Below are positions 43,622 through 58,035 of a stretch of DNA of 64,000 bases, in pieces. Source of the stretch: Manduca sexta (Eukaryota; Arthropoda; Insecta; Lepidoptera; Sphingidae); contig NC_051136.1 of the NCBI RefSeq assembly GCF_014839805.1, positions 62,001 through 126,000 of the forward strand, given 5' to 3'. Below the pieces are notes generated by a model. That model ran no database searches. It worked only from the letters and a program-made list of their open reading frames with translations, and was not told where the DNA came from. The position numbers were made by a program, and so were the translations under genes. Every line of letters starts with the position of its first letter. Position 1 is the stretch's first letter.

Positions 43622-46600
43622 AGTTGAATAAATGTATTTATTTTGCAAATATTATTAGGTGACGTATTCAGTTAACAATGTCTTGCTATTAAGTCGAATG
43701 ACGAATATAAATTACAGAATAAACTACCTAAAGTCGACATTCTGCATATCATATTCAAACATTATTATTTGCTTATAATCGAGGCAAATTATTCTACCCC
43801 CGGTCATACCTTGCGTTTTTCTGAGGTATTTTAACCCCTGAAGCATCGGAATGTTTGTCGGCTAACATGACAGCTACATGACATTTACGTGTGTCACGGG
43901 AATATAACCTTATATACTACATAATAAGGTCCCATCGGTTAGGGTTCCAATCCCACTTGACCCTCGTTACTGTTACTACTTTCATCTGCATTATGGTAAT
44001 GATAATGTAGTGCTTACCATTTATGACCCTAAAAATAAACGCTTGGTTATCCTCAACGTGAGCTATTTTTGGAACGGCTATTTTTATTTTAACCTTGTAC
44101 TCAAAATGGATAAAGGTTTTTAAGTGGTTATTTTTAACCGTACCTTTTTTGTTAACGATTTACCTTGTATCCGAACAGACAATCATTATGGACTTCAGAA
44201 AGAAAGATGTTTATACTATTAAACCTTGTAGAATATAAAGACAGGTATAAAGAAGGCTTCCTCGCCAATTTCTCACATTTTGCCCGTCATTTTAAAGTAA
44301 CAGATATTTAGGTGACATTCTATATAATTGAAAACTGTGCCCGAGTCAGCGCACCGCAATACTTTTCAATGATTTTATACCGGCTACGGAATATAGAGCT
44401 GAAAGCATTTCTATCTAAATTATTATCTATCGTATAACCAAGTACAGTCGAGCCCGGAAGCGCTGTAAATTTAACTTTAGCTCAGAATATTCTGTTCTTG
44501 TGAAGTTAACGGAAACAAATGCAAATAAGCATGAAGAAAGTAATGAGTTAACGTGTGTTTATGCGTGTTTAAATTCTAGATTTTGTCGTGTATGCTTTCC
44601 TTTTGCTTTTCAAGTAATATTTTAAGAACATTATTATTCTTAAAATATTAAAAATATATTTTGAATAAGACGCGTATAAATATTGATTGATTCTGCAGCC
44701 AAAGCGCGGTGTGCTCGCTCAAATTGAAGGAAGAATAAATACTGAGCATTAAAATTAACACAAATGAGACAAATACGATATATGATACTGCGCATAATAA
44801 TTGGGTTGACATCTTGGCAACTTGTTCCTCGTATCATCTAGTGGTAAAAAACGGACAAATTACTTTTGATGTCCCTATTATTTTTTGTTTTAAATTTACA
44901 TTTTAAACAAATGTCACCGACTGTACCAATCTCGCATTATGTGAGACGGAGATCAAACCGACGACGAATGCAAATCTATGCAAAATCCCAACTCGGATAT
45001 AAAAAGATTTGTGCGCCGAATTTAAATAAAGTCCTTTATGTACATTCACATTTCAATGATATTTTACATTTCTATCCTCGGAAATGTAAATTTGTCGCGG
45101 GAATTAAACTATTACTGACCTATTGTATAGCATGGTGCGTAGTGGAAAGAATTAAAATTTAAAATAGACATTTGATCAAACGGTTTAAATTTTTTGAGTC
45201 GAGGTTTATGGAGGGATAGCAAGCGATCTTTTTATGATTCGCGTAGAATCTGACAGTCGATAACATAAAAAGAAAAGCAGCGATTCATCCGTCACAGAGG
45301 GCCTACGTCGAAAAACAAACGTCGAAACGTCGGTCCGAAACCAAGGTACGACGAACTTCGGATTTAACTCTACTACCAAATTACTTCGGAACCGTCACCG
45401 TTCTGTAGCTCACCTTAGTGGCAGGATCAATTCCACGAATATTCTTTTTTAAAAAGCAGTGGAACTTTACCCTCGCAGATGGTTTTAAAAAGGTATGGCA
45501 AAATCCTATAAGTTCTTACAAACTCCATATCTGAAATATTGCGATGAACGGATCGCATCCGTCGTTGAATCCGTCTTCGGATCCGTAACACTTCGTAGTA
45601 ACAAAACGAGCGATCCGTCATCCGAAACTACGGATTTCGGTTTTCGAAGTAGACCCAGGACCGTGCGCCTCTGGCATTAGGCGTTATATTTGAAACATAA
45701 TTTTGTAATCACTAGATTCAGTATCGTCTCTTTACTGTAAAAATGCTTGATATTTAACAATATTTTTTAACGCCAGGTGTACTCTAGGAATCTAAGATAC
45801 TCGCCAAGACAAACAATTTAACAAGTCCAACTGTCCCACAGCCTGCTAGTTACGGGCCGCTGCGGTATGCAGGTGCGGTTGGCTCCGGTCCAGCGTAGGC
45901 CGCTTTCACGCTCTGACACTAAAATATTCTTTAAAATTTTATTGCCTGTTTGCCGCTCCCCAAAATTTGCTTACACCAAAGGGTTTTAATATCCCCATTT
46001 TTCAGGAAAAAGGCTGCAGGCTTTTCCATTGATGCACAAATAAAGTTAGCACTGTTGAATTGGGTTTTAAGTGCATTACAACGAAGTTATAAAACCTCAA
46101 AGCTTTTGGCCTACTGCAGAGTATTAAAAATAAACCTAACCCAATTTAAGATCGATTTTTTTTTTCTAATTCTGCTACTAGCATTGCTAATGTAGTGACA
46201 AATAACATAATAACTAAAGCCGTGAAACTAAGATTGAAACATACTTAAAACCATAAGAGGCGTAGAAAGCGGAACGCCAATTTACTTACTCTAATTTCTG
46301 AAATAAAATATTTTAATCTAACATAAAGCGTAGCTTTGACTTCATCACGAACAAACTACTTTATTAAATTCACGAATACCCTCCGTATGCATGAAGTGAA
46401 TTCATTTTATGAAACGTAATTCTAATTTATTTTACTTTCAGGTAAACACAATCCTGCTAAGCTGAGTAAGTCTTTGAAAAATTTTAAATACTCGACTATA
46501 AATAACGTTTGTTTTCGTATAGACATGTCATTTGAAGGTTGCTTACGGATAGACTTTGAAAGAAATGCGCCGTCACACTGTCAGCGAACTAAGTTAAATT

Positions 46601-47640
46601 AATGACATGAAACTATATCGTACAAGAACTTTGAGCCGTGCTAGTTAGTCTTAGAGTAACTCTTGTAGAATTAAAACAAGGACGCTTTTGTGTACACTAT
46701 TACTGTGTTGTGCTTTGTAAAGATTTTATTATACTTATGCTATTTTATCCCACAGATTATGCAATATATTTGTCACTAGTCGAACGTATCATATTTAAGA
46801 ACGTAACAATTAAATGTAAACATTTAATACTATTTTCAACGTCTTTTTCTTAGGACTTAATAATGTCACTAAATACACAAGAAATTATTGAAAATCAAAA
46901 TATTAAGAATTAGTAATGATTATAAAACTTCCCGGCGTAGAATCCAATTCTAGAAGTTTTAATGTTCTAGTACTATTTTGATAATTTATTGACAACGTTT
47001 AATTTTATCCCGAGCGACTAAGGAATTAAAATATATCTTGCGTACCAAGGGACTGATAGGGTCATAGGGTTGATAGCACGAACTGCGGAAAATGTGCGAG
47101 CTCATCGAAACGGCCCCGAGACGAACATCAAAACATGGCTTTTTGTTTGGTGCCTAATATGTGCATGCGTACTATTGTGAAATACACTATAATTGTATAT
47201 AGGTTAAAATATATTTATTTTGGTCATTATCTATATAACATAATAATTTTGACTGGTGGTAGTTCTCTCATATGTGAGAGTCCACCGCAATGTTTATTTT
47301 TGCAACCAAGCAACAGTATGTAAGTATACCAAACAATACTTTATAATTCAAGGTGTTGGATGGTTACTACAGTTTATTGAGAGTCGAATAGCTTGCCATC
47401 AAACGGCAAACTCATCTCGTCATTCAAAGCTATAAAAAAAAACTGAAAAAAAAATATTTTGAGCAAAAGAGCTAGTGTATTACCAAATTAATCATATCCA
47501 CTAACAAACACCCATAATAACAGAAGAATTATTGACTACAGGCCTTATGAAAGACTAGAAAAAGATATAAGAAAAACCAAAAATCTCTCATGCGAAACGC
47601 AACAATTTCTCACTTACTTTTCTATCGTATAGCTTAACAA
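43622..47640. other. Contig 3 non-genic DNA, part 6
   Basis: No gene I can support. A GC-richer, CpG-containing patch at 45290-45670 has short open frames on both strands (for example SVVESVFGSVTLRSN) but no start context or recognisable domain. Near 47340-47440 there is a degraded repeat piece (cttgccatcaaacggcaaac). Confidence 0.4.
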
Positions 47641-48140
47641 NNNNNNNNNNNNNNNNNNNNNNNNNNNNNNNNNNNNNNNNNNNNNNNNNNNNNNNNNNNN
47701 NNNNNNNNNNNNNNNNNNNNNNNNNNNNNNNNNNNNNNNNNNNNNNNNNNNNNNNNNNNNNNNNNNNNNNNNNNNNNNNNNNNNNNNNNNNNNNNNNNNN
47801 NNNNNNNNNNNNNNNNNNNNNNNNNNNNNNNNNNNNNNNNNNNNNNNNNNNNNNNNNNNNNNNNNNNNNNNNNNNNNNNNNNNNNNNNNNNNNNNNNNNN
47901 NNNNNNNNNNNNNNNNNNNNNNNNNNNNNNNNNNNNNNNNNNNNNNNNNNNNNNNNNNNNNNNNNNNNNNNNNNNNNNNNNNNNNNNNNNNNNNNNNNNN
48001 NNNNNNNNNNNNNNNNNNNNNNNNNNNNNNNNNNNNNNNNNNNNNNNNNNNNNNNNNNNNNNNNNNNNNNNNNNNNNNNNNNNNNNNNNNNNNNNNNNNN
48101 NNNNNNNNNNNNNNNNNNNNNNNNNNNNNNNNNNNNNNNN
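47641..48140. other. Assembly gap, 500 N
   Basis: Exactly 500 N; placeholder length. DNA resumes inside the 3'UTR block of a gene C copy. Confidence 0.99.
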
Positions 48141-48449
48141 TTTATCGGAGATTTTTCCAATGTCGATTTATAATTACAGATATAAAACAAAATGAGACTA
48201 AACAATGAAATGATCAAAAACTGTCATTTGAAAAACCTGTCTCAAACGAACCACTCGGCAGCCTCTTAAATAGCAGGCGAAATAGTTCATGTTGGCGATA
48301 TTTTTGACCATCATTACAGCCATTCAGGCTATCTTTTTAAATGTTTGATACTAAGTATGATGACTGGAACATTTAGGTTTTCCAATTTTATTTCCAGATA
48401 GTCAAGTAGCTGAATAATTACAACGAACATAATCTTGAGTTTTGAACAA

Positions 48450-48706
48450 TCATTTATCGATTTCGACACATATATCTCCGACCCTAATTTTACCAGTTGG
48501 GCACTGGTCTGAGGGTCCTGAACCATCAGCCGCCGGATTTTAGCAGACGCGTCAATGTTTGATGGTATGTCACTACCCAGTTGGTATTTCGCGTCCTGAT
48601 AGTTTCTTCCAGATGAGAGGCTGGCATTAACTCCTTGATTTTTTCCCACCGCCAGTGTCATAGCGATGAGAATGATGGCAAAGTTAAAAATCGTCCAACG
48701 TTTCAT
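48450..48706 (-). pseudogene. Copy of precursor C with a one-base frameshift
   Basis: Same gene as 17251-17508, with the ATG at 48706 and the original stop at 48450-48452, but 257 bp long instead of 258. One A is missing in gctaaaaatccgg near 48538, so the frame leaves the family sequence after DASAK and the core is read out of frame. The core DNA itself, with both Cys codons, is intact. Gene B in this contig has the same loss in the same run, which points to a base-calling error rather than decay. Confidence 0.75.
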
Positions 48707-50059
48707 TTCTCTGATTCAAAGGAACTCACGTTTTGAAATAAACGTGTTAGTATTTATAGTTTTGAATATATTTATAGCCTAGCTTTCACTCGCTGATCTG
48801 CAATCATGAAAAACTATTGCCTATTTAAAATTTAGTAGGTAATCAAACTAAAATAAAATGTATATTATGTGTTTTAACCTCAGAAGTTTCGACGCCCTAG
48901 ATATCAAGATCTACTTTTTAAATGTTGAGTAAGAAGGTAAGTATAGTTTGACCAGGAAAATAAAAAACTCGTCATTCTGTGGTAAAATATGGAACTTATT
49001 TTTTGTACTGACAGGGATATCTTTATACCAAAAATCAAAAGTGGCGCCCCCAAAGCAGTTTTTTTATTTTTCCTTCCGTACGGCCTCATGAACTCACAAA
49101 CTTACATCATTATTATTATCAGTACGTCTATATACTTGCCTACTATGTGCAGATATAATCACTTAAAATTTTATTATTATTATCAATTTATTTTTTCACG
49201 ATTGATATTGTATAGCGAATTCAGCCGTGAAAAATGCATTAGTCACTTAATAATTTCAATGTAATTTTAAATATTATCTACGGTTATGTGCAATTTCCAC
49301 AAAATGACATAGGTAAGGAAGAAGGTGCACATTTTTTTTTCAGTTTTAACGTGTTTTATATGTAGGTACCTAAATACATGAAAAGCTAGAGTAATGTATC
49401 GTGTTTAAGAAAAAAAATGAAGTTAATAATTTTACTACACCTTTGTTCTATTCTGCCTTTTCTAGGGATAGCTTAGGACATTACTAGTGCAGTGTAGAAC
49501 AGATCATCAAAATACCTATTTAGTAAATTGTGAACATTGATTAGCCATAATCAACATTATAATTGACGTAATCTAAAAGTAGAAACGAATGGTTTCGGGA
49601 GTTTCCGTCAAAATCCCAAGTTTTCCTCTCTTTCTTTCTCGCTCTTGTATTTTAAGATTGTCCCAGGAAGTGCTTGTATGAATGTACGGCATAATCGAAA
49701 CTAACACAGTAGTTCATACATTAAAAATTTATAAAAGTGCCACTTTTACGTTATAATCTACCCCACAGACCTTGTGCACATTTTAGGTTTCCCAAAATAT
49801 ATACATGGCATAAGGTTTTAAAAGCAATTCATTTTATGAAAATATACTTACCTTATTCAAACATTTAAAATCAAATCATAACACAATTTCAATAAAAATT
49901 GGTTACTTTTACGTAGCCTTGGTCACAAAATGACAAAAATACCCTTTAGATCGTTTCATATACACCTGTTCCTAAGCGAAACCAAGCGGAGAGATGCTTC
50001 AAAAAAAATTTGCCATTTATTTGGGAGCATAGATTAGAGTGTGTATTGTGTGGGGTTAT

Positions 50060-50640
50060 AAAATGATGTTTCGGCGGTTGAGGGCCTGCCCGCAGATAGA
50101 AGGGAGACAATTGAAAACTCAGGGTAATTACGTGGTACGAGCTTTATTTTACACCTCCGCGTTACATTCGGTACTGGTTGCTGGTGTTATGCAACACGAG
50201 TCACTGGCCTGGGGAACTCCGATCCAGGCGAACGGCACGTAGATGTTGCACGTGGCTGGCTCCGGCGGCAGCTCGCCGGGCAGTTGGAAGGCCACGTAGG
50301 TGAGCAGGGTGTGCACGTGGTCGGGGTCAGCCCGCGACGTTGGTGGTGTGCACGTGGTCGGCTCCGGCGACAGCTCGCCGGCAGTCGGTCGGGGTCAGCA
50401 CACCCGACGATGGTGGCATGCGCAGCTGCACGTGGTCGGGAGGCAGCTCTCCCGTCCGTCTGCTGTCCGTGATAGTGCACCGTACCAGCACACGTGGTAG
50501 CACCGTGGAGAAGCCTAGCGGGAACAACGACGTGTGTGAATATGTAGTGCCACGGCCAAAGATAATGGCTCAAAAAGGCTGCGGGTCGCGTTGCACGCCT
50601 ATTTATGCAGGCGCCATTCGGACGTACGTGCATGCAATAA
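50060..50640 (-). other. GC-rich coding-like island (inverted copy of 15290-15830)
   Basis: Same unrecognised island between the B and C copies. It carries two extra bases (gcatgccacc) and lacks two (gtcgcgggctg) relative to contig 2, so neither copy has one clean frame throughout. Confidence 0.45.
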
Positions 50641-51834
50641 CATTCATTGCAATGATGATGCGTCATTTAAGTATTAAGTATTTGAAAATTGAAATTGTCC
50701 CAGATGGAACGATTTTAGTCTTCAGAATGAAAATTCTAATGGCATATTTAATTCTCTTTTTGCATTATTATATAATAACGTTCATGTAGGCGTATGTTTA
50801 GTTTAAGGCCGATTAATGTACAAATATCATTACAAATGTATTAAAGAACTGAGAAATGCAAAAAACATTTATTGAGTGTGAAATTTTCCATGGACGCTAA
50901 GCTACTTACCGCCGATACAAAAAGCAAAATTTGTGAAAAACCCGATAATTGATATTTGTAAAATTTTAAGGCTCTGAATACATTTCTATTTGTTTTATAC
51001 ATTTAGAAACCTTGAATATACAGTTTTGTTATGTTTAAAAGCGTATTGAAGATCGTTTCCTTACAAAATGTACGAAGAAAGATTTTTGGAATTATCGATC
51101 TTAAAAGTTTTAAACTTGTAAAGGTCGCATAGATTATTTTAATCCTTATATGCAACAAGGATCGACTGGCATCAAAAAGTTATTGCATAAATCTCCAATT
51201 TTCTTGCCGACTTTTTTAAATTGGTAAATGCAGATTGTAGGTAATGACTTAAAAGGTAATAAAACAAAAGGTAATAGACAACTCCTGCTTTCCCCTTTCA
51301 AAAATTGACCCTATATAGTCTACTTTAATATATTAAAAGCTTTCTCCTATCCAGGGATCGCATCAGTTTTCATATTATATTGCAAAAGAGACTTCGTTAT
51401 ACTTAAGCAACTGTTTATTTAGCACGGCTACGTGATTATGTATACTTCTAGGGCTTCAAATCCTGGTCAAGTTTGTTGCTAACAATATTGATGCTGATAG
51501 CCAATAGAATTAGAAACTTTACCTGATTCACAAATTACATAGATAAATGAAGGAGAAAGTCTCCCTCCTAAGTATTTTTTTATTGAATATTCAGTGCTTA
51601 ATGCTCAATCCAGTTCGAAGGATCATATATTTGTGTAAAAATAATCAAATTATTGGTAATTACAATGATCGATACAAAATAAATGATAAAAAAACTTTAT
51701 TTTATTAATTTCGATTTGAAAGGGGTTGTACCAGGACAGTAAATAAAGAAAGGGTTGCCGGCAGCTTCTTCTGAACTTCTTCTTTATTATTGTGCTGAAT
51801 AATTACAACGAACATAATCTTGAGTTTTGAACAA

Positions 51835-52128
51835 TCATTTATCGATTTCGACACATATATTTCCGACCTAATTTTACCAGTAGGGCACTGGTAGTTACTA
51901 AAAGTGGGAGCGTCTGAAGAATATTCATTTTTGAGGGTCCTGAACCATCAGCCGCCGGATTTTAGCAGATGCGTCAATGTTTGATGGTATGCCACTACCC
52001 AGTTGGTATTTCGCTTCCTGAGAGTTTCTTCCAGATGAGAGGCTGGCATCAACTCCGTGATTTTTTCCTACTGCCAATATCATAGCGATGAGAATGATGG
52101 CACAGATAATAATATTCAAACGTTTCAT
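51835..52128 (-). pseudogene. Copy of precursor B with three one-base deletions
   Basis: Same gene as 13454-13750, but 294 bp instead of 297. One base is missing in each of three runs: gctaaaaatccgg near 51961, the ctcaaaaaatg run near 51931, and attagggtcgg near 51868. All three are homopolymer losses. The signal peptide reads intact (MKRLNIIICAIILIAMILAV). Twin TATA boxes lie upstream near 52173-52200. Probably the same functional gene seen through uncorrected sequence. Confidence 0.75.
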
Positions 52129-52199
52129 TTCTCTGATTCAAAGGCATTTGCGTTTTGAAATAAACGTGTCAGTATTTATAGTTTTGAATATATTTATAG

Positions 52200-55100
52200 C
52201 CTAGCTTTTACTCGCTGTTCCGCATGATGAAAAACTATTATTGATTTAAAATTTTGTAGATAATTAAACTAAAATAAAATATATATTGTTTATGTGTTTT
52301 AACTCAGAGGTTTCGACGCTCTAGATATTAAGATCTACTTTTTAAATGTTGAGTTGAGTATAGTTTGACCAGGAAAATAAAAACCTCATCATTCTGTGGT
52401 AAAATATGGAACATATTTTTTGTACTGACAATGATAACATTCAAATCAGAAATCAAAAGTGGCGCCCCAGAAGCAGTTTTTTTATTTTTCCTTCTATACG
52501 GCCTCATAAACTCACAAACTTATATTAATATTATTATCAGTACATCTATATACTTGCATATGTGCAGATATAATCATTTAATAATATTTTATTATTATTA
52601 TCAATTTGTTTTTTTATGATTGATATTGGGTATGGCGAATTCAGCCGTGAAATATGCATTAGCCACTTAATATTTTCAATGTAATTTTAAAAATTATTTA
52701 AGCTTATGTGCAATTCCCACTAAATAACACAGGTAAGGGAGAAGGTGTTCAATTGGACACTTTAGTATCACAAAAAAAATCACTCTTAAACTTGTTTTAT
52801 GTGTAAGTAAATACAAAAAGTTTAAGAAAAATATGAAATTAATATATTTATCGAGCAAATATATTTTTGTTACCTATGTTCTATTCTGTCCCTTCTAGGG
52901 GTAGCTTAGGACATTACTAGTGCAGTTTAGGACAGATCATCAAAATACTTATTTAGTAAATTATAAACATTGATTAGCCATAATCAACGTTATAATTGAC
53001 GCAATCTAAAAAAGTAGGGTAACAATAATGAAAGTTTTAACGAATGGTTTCAGGAGTTTCCAAAATCCCAGATTTTCCTCTCTTTCTTTCTCGCTCTTGT
53101 ATTAATAAGATTGTTGCAAGAAGTGCTTGTGGGTATATACGGCATAATCGAAATTAACACAGTATAGTACATACATTAAAATGTATAAAAGTGCCATTTA
53201 ATGTATCCCACAGACCTTGTGAATATTTTAGCTTTTCCAAAAATACACACACGGCATTAGGTTTTAAAACTAATCTATTTTATGAAAATATACTAAATAA
53301 CTTATTCAAAACATTTCAAATCAAATCATAACACAAATTCAACAAAAACTCCTTACGTTTACGTAGCGTTGGTCACAAAATGAGAAATATACGCTATAGA
53401 TCGTTTCATATACACCTGTTCCTATTAGAAACCCAGCGAAGTGATGCTTCAAAAAAATATTATTTAACAGTTATCGTATTAGCCAGCTAATAAATCGTAC
53501 TCACCTTCTAATTATATTGCCATTTATTTGGGAACACAAGGGCGTCGCCAAGGGGGCAGGGAGGGACAGCTGCCCCCCCTCCCCGGAGATCTCTAAAAAG
53601 TTACCAAATGTAAAGCAACCAAAGTCCTAAGTCTTTGACTTGACTTGCTTGATCGATCATTCCCGTACGTCGAAACTAGAATGAATTCACCAATTCCTTT
53701 CCTAATTTTCTTTACGCTTAATTACCCTCTGGTCTATGTTATTGTTAAAGCGGGAGAGGGGTCGGCACATGTGCTCTCGAATTTACCTACAATTAATACT
53801 TTTCTCATTCTTCATATCGACTTGATAATATAAAAACGATTTTTGTATAATATTTTGTTTGAATGTTTCTTACAAGCCACTGAACTTATAATTAGGTGTA
53901 ACTACATACATTAGGTATGTCCTGGATTACCTGATATGCTATTTATTTTTTATCCCGCAAGTAAAATAAAGGCACAGTGGAAATTTTATTTCGGAAAAGA
54001 TTTTCCCGCAGATGGGTCTATGAGCAAACGCTAATGTAATAATAAAATATGAAAGTAAACTTCGCAGTTGAATCATCCGCTACTTTCCAGACAATAGGTA
54101 GAATTCTATTAAAATATTATGAAACGGATGAGGTAAACCGTGATTAAATTATTCATTAACTTCATGAGACATACATACCCATTAGAAAACTTATGTACTA
54201 CATAACCTTTTAAAACGCTTGTTTTTAAATGTGGCTTTTAATTAGTCAAGCTATTCTGAAAATTTGTTCATTAGTAGCCTAATAAGAAGTCGCAATAAGC
54301 CTTGTGCCTATTATTTTTTTATCTCGGAGTGAAAATCTATAAAGGGGCGCCTGGGCAAACATGTGTACCAAAAATTTATGGAGCATTACCATTTAACTTC
54401 GGCTCCGTGCGCAGCATGTAATTAAACACAGACAATGATGAAACAACATATGAAATATCAGTCATGATTCGCACTAATATCGGGTTCTTGGTTTTCCCAA
54501 CCATTGTCATGGAAGTCAGGGCCGGATTTAGTGCGCGACCTATGAGAGAAAAAAGTTATTCATTTGTATGTTATTTTACCTATAGGTTTACATTTCTAAC
54601 AATGACCAAAGGTAAATTAATTTTTCATTGCTCCATGACTTAAAATCAGAGGTTAATACGCTATCAAAAGACTATGAACCACGAACCGTGTCTATCACAA
54701 GTAAATCTGCAGAAAAGCAATTGCTACACATTACAACCTGTAGGTATGTGAAGTGTTTGGTAAGTAATATATACAATGTGAATTTGGCTTTTTTCTGGGT
54801 TGTACGTGGAGTAGGCGTGGAGAAGGTGTAAAGGTGTGATTTCGCGTAACGCAGTAGACGGAAGCGACAGATGACTACAGTATTAATTTATATTAGACCG
54901 ATTTCGATATATAACTGCGACTGTTGCGGTCAGTGTCGACGAAATCGCACCTTAACTATGATTACATAATACAAACAGGTAAACATTATGTAGGTACATG
55001 TATCCTGAATAAGACGCTGCCCATATTTATTTTAAATAACGTGTCTCATGGGTAGCAATTACTTCAATTGTCTCCACACGTAATACGGACACAGTTATGT

Positions 55101-56029
55101 GAATTTCATGTTGTGATTGTATCCGTAATGATTAGGTGCCAAAGTGCCACCTTTTAATTGTTAATAGTAAAATTAATATTTTATATGCCAATAATTATAA
55201 TTATTTTAACGTTTATAACTACAGAACATTTAGTGTTAGAAGGAAAATTAAAAAGTAGAGCTCTAATAACGTAATTAAAAACTGCTACTTCTTTAAGTAT
55301 TACGTAAAATACTTTATTCAGAAAATATGCATTTAAATGTGTAGGTTATTCAATTGGTATATTCATAAATCCTTTGCCTCGTTCAACACATCACGACGTA
55401 TGTACAACGAGGTAAGGATTAAGGTAGTTTTATTTATGCAATATTCATATCATTATTTCTGGGTTTTACCTACCTTGCCATGGAGAATGTTTCAACCCAC
55501 GGAAAACAACGTTTTCCTTGGGTATACCTATGTGGGTTTTACCAATAAACTATTTTGATCAGTGCTTAACTCCAATTGTTTGACGTAAGCTCACGACGTA
55601 AGTGACAAAAGTGATCCCTGTTTTTAATAATATAATACCTAATAGCGGGCAATACATTTATTAAAATATTGATAAGCAAGGCTGTGTTCGGGTTTTGAAA
55701 TTAATGCTAGAAACATATTTTTTATAAGTTGAGAACTCCGGATATTAAAAATTTTGATAAATTCACGCCCTTAATCCGTTAAAGTTACGCGCAAGTTGTG
55801 CTCTCACACATTTCTGAGGTTATAATATTCCCATATTGTGTGATAAAAGACAAGCCTATTGCCATTTTGAGCAAAAAGTGCGAATGTCAGGTATCTTAGT
55901 GATTTTTTTCAAATAACTTACATCAATATTTTGTGCCTCACCGGAGAATCGGAATCAGAACAAGGCGATTTCATAAAATGAAAGATTGATTTTAGTATGT
56001 ATTTTAAATTCCAATAGAATATGTGTTTA
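52200..56029. other. Spacer between B and A copies
   Basis: Same content as 9591-13310, inverted. No gene seen. Confidence 0.5.
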
Positions 56030-56295
56030 AGACCGCTTGTGATATTGCATGTGCGGTACGAACACCCCTGTGAAGTCCCTGGTTTGAATACGAGCCATGT
56101 AAAAATTATATGTTCATTATGAGCCTGGGTTCTTTAAATTGGTTTAGATATGGCGATAGGCTTGCCCCATATCGCATCGTGGGATGAAAGACACTTGGCG
56201 AAGAGTGGGTGCCCTGGTGGCACGTACCAACCCCTTCGGTGATAATGGCGTGATATGTGTGCATGTGTGTGTACTTTTGTAAGCTTTAAATCGAT
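56030..56295 (+). repeat. tRNA-derived SINE, family II (third copy)
   Basis: Same insertion as 1985-2265 and 9300-9590. Confidence 0.6.
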
Positions 56296-56371
56296 TACTT
56301 ATAATAAATCTGTAGAGAGGTCAATTCTGTACATGAAATATATTTCCAAAATAACTATCAGGGGGTGATTA

Positions 56372-56800
56372 GGGATCGATACTGATGCCAAAAATGCAAT
56401 TAGTAAAATTTTTGTCTGTCTGTCTGTTTAACCGTTATAGAAACAAAAACTACTCGACGGATTTTAACGAAACTTGGTACAATTATTTGTCATACTCCTG
56501 AGCTGGTTATAGTATACTTTTCATCACGCTACAATTAATAGGAGCAGAGCAGTGAAGGGAAATGTTGGGAAAACGGGTGAAGTTACTCCATTTTTTAAGC
56601 TTCCGTCGCGTGTGCAACCTTAATGGTTAAAAGTTCCTTCGATTTCACCAGGATCCCATCATCAGACCCTGACCGGACAATCGGACCACTTGCATACCAC
56701 CATACATTAAAAAAACATCCCGACAAATTGAGCACCTCCTCCATTTTTGAAGTCCGAAATCCACGCGGGCGAAGCTGCGGGCGGAAGCTAGTATGGAATA
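56372..56800 (+). repeat. Transposable-element remnant (third copy)
   Basis: Same element as 2340-2765; ends cgggcgaagctgcgggcgga. Confidence 0.55.
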
Positions 56801-57509
56801 AAAGGTTTATTACAGTTAGATGCTCTAATATGTAGGTATCTACCTATATTCTTTTTTTAATTTTTTAAATATATATACAATGCGAAAGGTTACCCAAGGG
56901 TCCTGTTTAAGGCGGGTATTCAGTGTTCAAGTTGTGTCAAATATTTACAAAATAAACCATAAGTAACCTTTTTTACGGGAAAAGCAGCAAAAATATCCAG
57001 ATTATTTTCTGTCCTAAACCTGGGTTGAAATATGAATGGAAACGTACTTAATCTTGCGCAATGACCAATAAGATTATTCAAACAATTAGCTAGCACAAGA
57101 GTACCTACACGTTGAGAAACTTTTTCATATTATTTTAGGTTTACAACATATTTTATAATTTTTTTGTGTATTTTTTATTGGTTACTTGCAAGCATGATGT
57201 GTTTAAGAAGGTACTACCTTCACAAACTGTATACTAAGTATAATATATTTATTATAAAAATCAGTTGGTATGTGCACTGTATAAACGATATAATACTTAC
57301 GAATTAATTATTTTGAACTGCTTGTGTAAGTAACTTCCCCTTAAGAATAATTAAAAGTTAATCATCGTATATTTTAAGACCTGTGTGTTATTTTTCCACG
57401 CCAAGTATGTTATTTATTATACGTGTAATGGGTATGTATGTCTGAGCATTTGAGAGTACTTATTATATTTTAGACGGAAAGATTTTATACTGTAATTTTA
57501 TATACCTAC

Positions 57510-57763
57510 CAGTCCTGGATTTGTAAATAGGCCGTATAGGCCGCGGCCTATGGGCGGTAGCCTGTTAGGAGCGGCAGATTTTAGAGGACGCTAACTCCAT
57601 TTAATTTTCGTTTATTTAACTTCATTGCCTTCCATAATAATATAATACAAACAAATGGAAAATATTAAGTATTTTAGAAACCTACACACATACATGAACC
57701 TACCTACATGGGGCGGCGGAAATAAAGTGGCCTACACTCATAAAAAATATAAATCCGGCACTG
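57510..57763 (+). mobile_element. hAT-like MITE (third copy)
   Basis: cagtcctggattt at the left, aaatccggcactg at the right; flanking octamers atacctac and acacctac. Confidence 0.65.
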
Positions 57764-58035
57764 ACACCTACTTAGAATAAAATCAAGTAGCAGGGTTAAT
57801 TCATGTTTTATTTTATATCACTTCTAATGACTAAAAAGAAACTAATATTTAAATTAACTTACACAGTACACAGAGTATTATCTCGTTTGACATTTAACAA
57901 ACCGGTAAGAATCATAGCTCAGCTAGAATACACAGTTATATACACGAGTAATTTGATCAACAAACAGCTGATAATTCCGCACACAAAAATGTCCCAATGT
58001 TCCTACACACGCAATTTCATATCACATCCTTTAAA

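Noticed and set aside
45290..45680. GC-richer patch in contig 3 as a coding exon
   Set aside because: Short frames on both strands, no splice sites or domain that I could defend.
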